Origin: Glandiceps talaboti
Lineage: Eukaryota > Hemichordata > Enteropneusta > Spengelidae
Length of the DNA: 64,000 nt
Direction of reading: 5' to 3'
Assembly: GCF_964340395.1 (NCBI RefSeq)
Contig: NC_135556.1
Span: 19,651,142-19,715,141 of the forward strand
This document shows, piece after piece, positions 55,771 to 64,000 of this stretch (within the stretch, counting starts at the first letter, position 1; every line of letters starts with the position of its first letter). The position numbers were made by a program, and so were the translations under genes. The notes beneath the pieces were generated by a model. It ran no database searches. It worked only from the letters and a program-made list of their open reading frames with translations, and had not been told where the DNA came from.

Positions 55771-58700
55771 TGTGTCTACAGTCTATGAGTCAATATCATT
55801 CTACTTGATAAGTTTATTCTCTCATTTTTATTGTAGGTTCATTTTCTGTTTCTCTATTATCTGGGAAAGTAATGTTTCGGGATTTACATTACCTCAATGA
55901 AGATTGTTCTGTAAGGTATGTTCTGTGCAAACTATATTGGTTTTAATTACTATAAAGAAAGTAACTGATCTGCACAATGAACAACAACTAATGTATTGGT
56001 AAAGACAGAAAAATATGTGTGTATTGTAAGTTATCGTTTGTATTACTACTGTGTTATACTATCATCCAAGCCAAGACTGTTGTGGACTTTAAAATTCGAC
56101 TGACCCAGTACATGAACACCATAAGGGATTCTAGCCTTTACGGCTTTCTTCCCTGTCCTGCCATGGTAAATTTACAATGATGGCTATCACATTAAATATG
56201 TGTCACTGGTGAATCATGAGAATTTTTCCTTGATTAAATTTTATGGAAGTGAATGTCATTATTTTAAACATGTAATTTAGGCATGAAATGGTGAATTGAA
56301 AATGCAGAATGTACCAGCAGTTTTAAGCAAATACACACACATACCATTTGTATATAAATGTACATACAAGTGAGTGATGTGTCATGCATACAGAGTTACG
56401 TGCACTTCCACAATAATCCTAGTTCAGGAGTTTCTCATGATGACTAGAGTCACTGCATGTAATTGTGTTTTTATTTGAGTCGTATGCAAACAGGTGTTGG
56501 CTACAGTCAACACAAAACAACTAGAACTGTTGTTTATTTGTTAATACTGAGCTGAAATTTGTCTACATCTACATGGCAAATGTTCCACTCTCTTTGCCAA
56601 CACTATCACTAGTAATATTTAAAATGTAGTCATTCTTTTTGAGAAAGTGCACAGAGAAACTTTTCTATCATGTATTTTCTTAAAGAAATTCTGATAATTA
56701 TCATGAGAGAGAGAGGAAGTGAAATGAGATAGTACAAGATGTAGCGTGTTTATTTCGTTGGAATTTTGAATTATTGTGTTGATGCGAAAGTCCTCACTCT
56801 TGAGAGTAGAGATGTGTACTTGAACCAGAATGCATGTTATTTAATATGATATGGCCTGATAAGGTCATCAAAGGTCATGTGACTCAGTTAATGTCATACA
56901 AAATACAATAAATAACACTAAACTATAAACTAAGGCCATACAAAAATGTTATAAGTATCACTGGTACTACACAATATATATCATCATGGTAACCACAGAG
57001 ATATTTTGCCCTTTTTTGTAACACCTATAATTTACACTTTTAATTATAAATTAGTAAAACTATGTACACATCTGTGTGAGTAGACCGTTAGTGTAGTTGA
57101 GCCCTCTCAGGCTTTTAAACCATAGAGATAGTTGATAGCGTGGCACAAATGTTGTATTGTACAGAGTAGTATATGATATATCAGTGTATAATGAATGTAT
57201 GCTTTCAGTTCCCAAACACATGGTGCACTATTATTATCATAACTAGGTATATAACATTGTGACCATTATCAACCAGAACTGACATGACATGATAGTAGGA
57301 AATGACAACATGTAGCATCCTTGGAAAAATTAAAGCATGATTAATTTACATAGCATTGTCATGAATATTTCATATAGCCTTGATTGGTAATTATCACTAA
57401 AACAGTGCAGGAATGTAGGACTTCACAGACAATATTACATGCATTGTGTAACTATCTGAAGTATAGCATTGTAGTTTTTCCTGCCAAAATTAACTGCCTT
57501 TTTTGGCCGTATTTTCAGGCATTGAAAAAGTTATATCCATGACAGTGTACTAATCTTTTCAACCTAGCAACAGAAAGGATAAAAAACTGTAAAATTTATA
57601 TTTTCAGAATTATTTTCTGTACATTGTGTTTGATAATTTTAAGAATTATAGCTCCTGATAAACTGTGTTGATAAGTTAGATTTATTATCTAATATGTAGT
57701 CACCATTAGTCAAATTTTCACAGGACACTTTTGGGAAAAACATCAGTTATGGATAATACATTGGAGAAAACAATAGAAGGTGACCCAAAAGTGACCTATG
57801 AAATCTATAAAAACACACACAGCCATGCTATCAATAAACCACATGTTACACAAACATTTTGTATACATGTATGCCTCTGTACTGAGTCTTTCATTGCGAG
57901 TGAGAGTACCCAATCCTGCAAATGATGTTTTCAGTTGCTCCCTTGTTATCACCAGTCATAGTTCTTTAAATTCAAGTCTGTATGTTTTAGGAACACTTTC
58001 ATCCCACATACAGTTCAGTCACTTTTGTGATAATATTTCAACTGTTGCAATAGTTTTAACTGTTTTACATTTGTCATATATGCCTTTCTAGATTTAATCT
58101 TGTGTTTACCTTTGTTTTTGAGTGACATCACAGCACTTTCCTAATGTGTAATAATGACAATCAAGTATTACAAATATTACCGATGTATTTATAATTATGT
58201 CAGTACGTTATATAATTATTACAAAATAAACAATGAATTACATTAAAAGGAAATAAAGTCCAAAAGAAATTAATCTTCAGTTTTTTTCTCAGATATTTAT
58301 TTATAATTTAAAATGTAACAGTAAAGGCCAGTGTTTCAATACCAGGATATGTAATAAGTGTCATCTTAAGGATTACAATAGGAGTATTCTTTAGTTCTGG
58401 ACCAACGTTTTCTATATTTTCTACCAGACAACTGGTTTTCACGCCCTAATTCAGCTGGTCCTTCAAGGCACTATTGCAGTTTAATTCGTCTCAAAATTGT
58501 ACTTCATTCACTCAAAATGTTCATTTTCAAAATTAGCCATTCGAGGCCCAGTTCAGATTAGGTGTGAAATTTAGGTGTGAAATGGTTTGTTTGGCAGAGA
58601 TATAGAAAAAAGAAAAGTTGGTCTAGAACAAAAGAATGATCCCATGTAATCTTTATTAAGCTAACACCGATGGGATGGCTTGGGATTGAAACATACCCCT

Positions 58701-61700
58701 TTATGTAAAAGATATACATTACAATGTAAGTTTATTCTTATCTATATTGACAAAATACAACATAGCCATGAGAGTACAACATAGTAGCCTTCATGTATGC
58801 CATTAGTACTTGGCACCATTTCTTAACAGCTGTTGTCGATTTCTGCGTCTTAAAAAGATGTACATGTGCAGTGTAAGTTTATTCTTATCTGCATTGTCAG
58901 CCATTAACTTAGTTCATTGACAAAATACAACATAGTCATGAGAGTGCAATGTAGTAGCCCATATACATGCCATTAGTACTTGGCACCATTTCTTGGACAG
59001 CTGTTGTCGATTTCTGCATCTTAAATCTGTAAAGTACATGAAACTAACACAAATCATGTCAATCGTTTTTATAGAGTTCAAGATGGATGGGCTATATTTC
59101 GTTGGTGGAGACCTTTTCAACCAATGCAAGATCCTCAAGGTAACAGCATAATGTCATTCTTTCCTGTCTTAGGTCAGAAAAAAAAGACTTGTTTCTGGTC
59201 AGTGCACACATCACTTAAATACCCTCGTGTCGGCCTCTTTTTTTTCCACATTTGTCCAGCCCATGCAGTCTGCAGATCCGAGGGGAAACACAAAAATAAC
59301 CCTCCCTACTTGAGTGAAAACAACTGCAGAGCCAATCATGAACAAGCAAATGACATCTGCCCCACATACACACTTGCTCTAAAGTACTAAATAAAAAGAA
59401 CAGTAATGGCCATACATAGTAGATGGAGTGATAGGTTTGTTGAGAATTAAAAAAAGAGAGAAGAAAATCATGTTGTCGCACCATTTTAGACAAACTGTCC
59501 TGACCAGAAACAAATCTTTTTCTCTTTTTTTTGCCTTTAATATATTGTATTTTTATTCGTCTTCACCTTTGATAGACAGACATGGATGTCTGAGATGGTG
59601 AGGGGGGTGGGTTCTATCTGTAGGCGATAGATAAGAGGCTACTAAATAATATTTTATATAGTTTTAGTGTTGAATAATACTGATGTAATGTGGAGGTTAA
59701 ATTTGCGTAACTTCTGACATTGAAATGCTGTAATTACAATTGATCAATGTAATGTATAAGACAAAGACAAGATACAAGCAATGTTTAGTAGTTTTTCATT
59801 TCCAAATGCTTTCCCTACACTTGATGGCACATACAACAACCTAGTAGTCATGTTCCAGCATTTGATATGTAAATTGTGTATACTTGTTTCCAGCTGATAT
59901 GTCGCATGCAGAAACTAGACTTAATCTCCTACTGAATGGTTTGGAATGCCATATCTACAACAGATCATCACTGTATAGTCAGATGGAGAAAAAATTTGGT
60001 TTAGAACCCACCATGATACCAGAAAGTGAAACGGAACGAAAGAAAGCTGCAAACCAAAAACGGTAAGCAATATCTAAATACATCCTTCTAAAATGCACAT
60101 TACCACACTAGATATTGTGTTAAGTTACTGTGATGTTAATCTATGTGGAAAGTATGCAAAAAAATGCAAATATAATAATAATAATAATAATGATGATAGA
60201 AAATGAGTAAATATTGAATCAAAACCATTATCAAAATTACTTTGGAAAAACAAGGCATGGAAGTCTGTAATATTATATAGTAATAATATCCATCAAATAA
60301 ATTGTGTCTATTAGTTCAGATATATGTTAATAGCAAGTTAATAATGCTGTTTCATTTAGAAAGGTATTTTGATGGATAATCACAATAAAACAGTGTGTAG
60401 CATAATGACTTCAGTCTAACTGTAGGGTGATCTGTTGTAATAAATAATACATATTGTGATTACATGGTGTATAGTGTAACACACTTTGCCGTAGGCAAGT
60501 AGTGGAAGAACAGAGCTTTACATGATTGTACACAATGTATAATTTATGAAAACTGAATGTCGGGGAATAGTTGTACATAATACAAAATGTAGGAAAGAGA
60601 CTTACATGTTAACTGTATGTAGATTATAAGATTGGAATGTTAGGCAAATAGTTGAAGAATAAAGCTTTACATTTATTTTATTTTATAAAAGCTGCATATT
60701 AGGTAGCGTAGGGAAGAATGTTACATATTGCTGGTCAGGAAGGTATAGTGTAGTTTATAACATCAGTGTGCATATAATTAGCAGGGTCTTTACCATGCAA
60801 TTTGATTGAAATCTGATATAGATGTCGGCTACCTGTTCATTGTTATTTTACCTTGGTAATTTTCCTTGAATTGACCTTAATGATACATGTTTATGATTTC
60901 CTCTTGATCGCCTCCTCTGTAGAGGAGGCGGCCATTAGCTGACATCTATATCGGATTTTAATCAGATTAGGTCTTTATTAAGGTCTGGGAACCACGGTAA
61001 CCGAAAGGAGGACATTTGGTAAAACTGGTATAGTTTCCAATACATTATGCCATAAATTTGCTAGGGAGGTAGATTTTACCTACTTACCAGCCTTAACAAA
61101 AAACACTGATAGTGAACCCTAGTAAAATGACTGGGGAACTCAGGTAGATTTTTCCTACAACCACTCATAACAAAAACACTGGTAGGGAACCTCAGTAAAA
61201 TGACTGGGGAACTTTACCTATTTACTGCCCTTATCAAGAACTCTGAATAAGTATTAGTGTGGACGTGTATGTACATGTAATACTATTACTAAAACTATTG
61301 CACCAATACAAACATGTAATTTATCCAGTAAATGTATAATAATATTGTCCTCTCAACCTTCTACAATAGGCAAGAACAAACTGCAGCCATACGGAAAAAA
61401 AGCAAAGGAGTAACCTGGAGGGATTTGGTACCTGTTATCAAAATAGATGTATCAACTGTAAGTATCTATAAATCATATTTTGATGAATGGTCATTGAAAC
61501 ATATATTATACCAGGAAATTTAATTTATTATATCATCATTTCTGATGGCATTCTCAGTACCTGCAATAACATTTTACCTCATGCTAGAGGGTCAAAATAG
61601 AACAAGGTTGACTTACTCACACATGCATGTGAAGTGCGGGGTACAAAAGTTATGGTGACTGTTGAAGAAGAAATCGACTGTTCGTTATTATCATGATGCG

Positions 61701-62213
61701 CCTAGGCAGTAATATTCTATTTCAGGTACCAAGAATTCTTTCTACTTTGTCATAATGTATAGAAATGCAGTTATTGTTGGTCAAAATGGTAAAAACTATA
61801 GTTCTGTTATGTTGATCAATTTGTGTATGACCACAGGGAACTGGAGACATGTATGTGAAGATTTACATATCTTTTTGACTACTCTGTAAATCTTTGCATG
61901 TATGCCTCCAGTTCCCTGTGGTATGATATTAGCAGATAATGATACTGTATGACTTTGTATTCCTTTCCTGAATCTGCTGTCACCTGACTTTCTTCACTGT
62001 GCTATGATTTTTTTGACAGGGACGTGTTGTGTTTGGAAACAAGCTTGTACCTACTACATTAACAATAAGCATGGAGGATGCACACATTGTGTACACAACA
62101 AAACAAGCAAGTTCACCTCTAGATCAGTTCATGCATAGCATCAAGTGCCAAGGTGAAAATGTACGGGCAATGCTAGCGCCAAGTCCAAAATACACCGGTC
62201 CAGTTGTTGACGA
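54554..62213 (+). CDS. BLTP1: BLTP1 (KIAA1109/Tweek), first six coding exons
   Basis: BLTP1 is a very large bridge-like lipid transfer protein (about 5000 residues in human) forming a hydrophobic groove between the ER and other membranes. Exons seen: 54554-54803, 55837-55915, 59075-59139, 59894-60062, 61370-61457 and 62020-62213, all GT-AG with matching phases; 845 bp, about 282 residues. The N-terminal membrane anchor is at residues 38-59 (SDLIWFMVITFMTCVWILYL), followed by YYNSRMFGFLLTRIVNK. The chorein-like start of the groove includes SFSVSLLSGKVMFRDLHYLN, GWAIFRWWRPFQP, HAETRLNLLLNGLECHIYNR, KKFGLEPTMIP, WRDLVPVIKIDVST and LDQFMHSIKCQGENVRAM. These match the order in vertebrate BLTP1. 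The gene runs off the right edge after the donor at 62214; the next expected segment (EPPRLMGEGF in human) was not found before 64000. Confidence 0.95.
55704..55777. repeat. (GT)n microsatellite
   Basis: About 33 GT units in BLTP1 intron 1, followed by TCTGTGTCTAC. Confidence 0.97.
55916..58720 (+). other. BLTP1 intron 2, mostly featureless
   Basis: AT-rich. A 64-codon open frame at 57731 looks briefly protein-like but is not in phase with a usable exon and matches nothing known in BLTP1. No recognised repeats before 58725. Confidence 0.45.
58725..59035. repeat. Tandem duplication, about 147-bp unit
   Basis: 'GTAAGTTTATTCTTATCT' at 58726 and 58873, followed in both by 'GACAAAATACAACATAG', 'GCCATTAGTACTTGGCACC' and 'AGCTGTTGTCGATTTCTGC'. 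The second copy carries a short extra segment. It lies 40 bp upstream of BLTP1 exon 3. Confidence 0.85.
59171..59536. mobile_element. MITE-like element with about 36-bp inverted ends
   Basis: Left 'AGGTCAGAAAAAAAAGACTT' then 'GTTTCTGGTCAG'; right 'CTGACCAGAAACAAATCTTT' then 'TTCTCTTTTTTTTGCCT'. The interior of about 290 bp is non-coding. In BLTP1 intron 3, just after exon 3. Confidence 0.7.
60799..60968. mobile_element. Complete 170-bp MITE
   Basis: The inverted ends are about 33 bp: left AATTTGATTGAAATCTGATA then TAGATGTCGGCTA, right end reversed AATCTGATTAAAATCCGATA then TAGATGTCAGCTA. A short palindrome (GCCTCCTCTGTAGAGGAGGC, 60911-60930) lies inside next to the right end. The half copy at 24473-24605 confirms the family. 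In BLTP1 intron 4. Confidence 0.85.
61025..61245. repeat. Minisatellite, about 70-bp unit
   Basis: Three diverged units with 'AGTAAAATGACTGGGGAACT' and 'AACAAAAACACTG.TAG.GAACC'. A related GGTAAC-containing stretch lies at 62440-62540. In BLTP1 intron 4. Confidence 0.65.
61551..61736. mobile_element. MITE, copy 2 of the family at 21650-21844
   Basis: Ends inverted: left TTCTCAGTACCTGCAATA, right end reversed ATTCTTGGTACCTGAAATA. Interior shared with copy 1 ('CATGCTAGAGGGTCAAAATA'). In BLTP1 intron 5. Confidence 0.8.
61830..61922 (+). other. Near-perfect 93-nt hairpin in BLTP1 intron 5
   Basis: The arms 61830-61867 and 61885-61922 pair over 38 positions with a 17-nt loop. Read as plus-strand RNA there are one A-C mismatch and four G-U pairs, the rest Watson-Crick. 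It starts ACCACAGGGAACTGGAGACA and ends CCTCCAGTTCCCTGTGGT. Size and shape are like a pre-miRNA, but a short MITE or foldback is an equally good explanation. I do not recognise a known miRNA seed. Confidence 0.7.
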
Positions 62214-64000
62214 GTAAGTATTAATTTTTACGTGTAGCCTTGAATTTTAGAAAAAGAAAAAAAAAAGTATTAATTTTTACAAAATTTGTCACAAAACATA
62301 ATTTTCAGATGTAAAGCTATAAAAACTATGTAGTCTACATTACCAAGTACTACTATTACATTATATATAAATGAAACGGATATTTTGGGGGGGTTTTCTG
62401 TACAAGACATAATTGTTACTCTACATTTTCACTGACGTTTGGGTAACCCTGGTAACAGTGGAGGAAATCTGGCAAAACATAAATTTCCATACATGGGTAA
62501 TCCTGGTAACAGAGAGGGAAACCTGGTGTAATCTTTGCTGCATATTTCAAATATACTTGCAGTATACTACTTACTGAAACATACTTAACCATCTCAAGCA
62601 ATTCACTGAACTCAAATCTGGTATTAAGATATAACTCATAAACTATCCAATGACATCATTTATGATACATATCACAAAATATTCAAGAAATGCCTACTAT
62701 ACAATCAACTGTTCTAACAATGCCAGGAGAGAACTCTAAGCATCCAGTGATATTAATATTTACTAGAATATTTTAAGCAAGGTTTTATGCTTTTTTATGT
62801 TTTAAGTATTTTCACTTGAATAAAAAGCTTAACTCAATTTGTGCCACTTTAAATTTTTGCATTCATATTATTTATTGTGTTGTGTTTTTCAACTCTATAA
62901 AAACGAGTCATGAAAACCAAAATCAATATAAAAAACCAAAAGGAAATGCTTGTTAAGGTCCACTTTCTATGTACTATATGTTCTAATCTATTGTAGGTTT
63001 TGGTTTGAAAACAAAGACCACAAATCCTTGAGGCTACGTTAAAATTTATTGCCAGCATTTTGACCTCACAAGGTTTTTTATTCTAAAAACAATAACAAAA
63101 TGAACAAAACAGATGTGAGTAATATAAACACAATGATATACAGCAAAGGTCTACTTCAATAAAAGTGAAACTGTATTAAAAATTCAAAGTGATAAAACTG
63201 GCAAAAGTGCTAAAATATATGGAAAACAATAAAATGAATTAATAAAAGTTTAAATGGAGATGTGTATTGGATTCAAAATAAAGCTTACAAAAAGGTGTAT
63301 GTCTGAGTTCTAAAAACAAGTAGCTGTGAATGACAAACTGGTGTAAAACAGTGCTCCCTATGGCCCAGTTACACAGGGGGATGCATGAAGCAATTTGTTG
63401 CATGCAATGAGGCTACATGTACATTGTACAAAAATGTAGCTGCAACTATGACTGAGTATGTACACGAAGCAACTAATTACTTGGCGAGTCGTAAGGCAAA
63501 CTGTTGCACATGTTTAGACATACAATGTAACAGGTCAATTATAAAGGTCAAGTCTTCTAGCAGCAGGGACTTAGAAGAAATTTTATGAAATTGCTAATAT
63601 TATAACCATTAAAATGACTGCAAACCTGTAGATGTATGTAGTAAAACTATATTCGATTCAAAGTTCCTGTACTGTGATATTTATTTTTCTGACCGTCATT
63701 ATTTGCATTCAAGTTACTATTTAAATGATATTCAGCACAGAGTAAACATTCATAAACTTTGTATACCAGTGGTAAGTGGTAATTGGGGGTGATAAATTGA
63801 AGTTATAACTTATACCCAAATATACCAAAATAGAACGCTTGTAGTAAAAATATGGTGATCATAACATTGAACATCATTTCACACATGGGCATAATGTTAA
63901 AGGTTACTGCCTGCAACTCACCGTGGTGGTTACATAGGGCAATTCGTCAAGCACCGTGAGAAGCAACTTGTAATTGTGACGAGTTGCAGAAAATCTGACA
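62214..64000 (+). other. BLTP1 intron 6 (to right edge)
   Basis: Contains a diverged dispersed repeat at 62545-62835 (see 51005-51265). The segment from 63355 ('CCAGTTACACAGGGGGATGC', 'GAAGCAATTTGTTGC') has weak similarity to that from 63925 ('CATAGGGCAATTCGTC', 'GAAGCAACTTG') and may be one diverged repeat family. No exon seen. Confidence 0.5.

Noticed and set aside
57731-57925. 64-codon open frame in BLTP1 intron 2 as a possible extra exon
   Set aside because: Exons 2 and 3 join in phase without it and match the known protein; nothing in BLTP1 corresponds to it.

Overview
The window is eukaryotic nuclear DNA, AT-rich and intron-rich with GT-AG splice sites. It looks like a marine invertebrate genome. 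Gene content (ADCY9, NPAT, UFSP1, TYMP and BLTP1 orthologues), intron style and the heavy load of simple repeats and MITEs fit an invertebrate deuterostome such as an acorn worm or lancelet. A lophotrochozoan cannot be excluded from sequence alone.

Five protein genes are supported by exon-by-exon reading with consistent splice phases. (1) ADCY9, minus, 1973-3491: the first coding exon, 506 residues, giving the six-helix M1 block and most of the C1 cyclase domain; the rest lies left of the window. (2) NPAT, minus, 12117-23416: a complete 15-exon model of about 1430 residues, starting with a LisH motif. (3) A UFSP1-type UFM1 protease, minus, 25699-28704: 5 exons, 263 residues, full Cys/Asp/His set. 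(4) Thymidine phosphorylase TYMP, plus, 31110-49947: 8 exons, 448 residues. (5) BLTP1 (KIAA1109/Tweek), plus, 54554 onward: the first six coding exons, about 282 residues, continuing past the right edge. The genes serve different processes (cAMP signalling, histone transcription, ufmylation, pyrimidine salvage, bridge-like lipid transfer), so this is an ordinary housekeeping neighbourhood and not an operon-like system.

The introns and spacers are dominated by repeats. There is a 5'-truncated LINE with an open reverse transcriptase frame (34757-36700), a LINE endonuclease fragment (39480-39960) and two LINE 3' tails. Two elements share an unusual layout of palindrome, tetranucleotide run and about 150-bp tandem units, resembling non-autonomous Helentrons. 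There are many small inverted-repeat elements, among them a hAT-type MITE with a perfect 8-bp target duplication and a MITE sitting inside a (CATA)n microsatellite. Tandem arrays include a 0.9-kb CTACA pentamer array with regularly spaced interrupters, a 68-bp array, a 114-bp array and several long di- and tetranucleotide tracts. I saw no viral or retroviral element, CRISPR array, tRNA or rRNA gene.

I did not find a convincing new biological system. The items most worth a second look are a near-perfect 93-nt hairpin in a BLTP1 intron, a 95-bp-arm foldback in TYMP intron 5, the triplicated exon end in TYMP, the Helentron-like pair, and the spliced-looking divergent start opposite NPAT where vertebrates have ATM.
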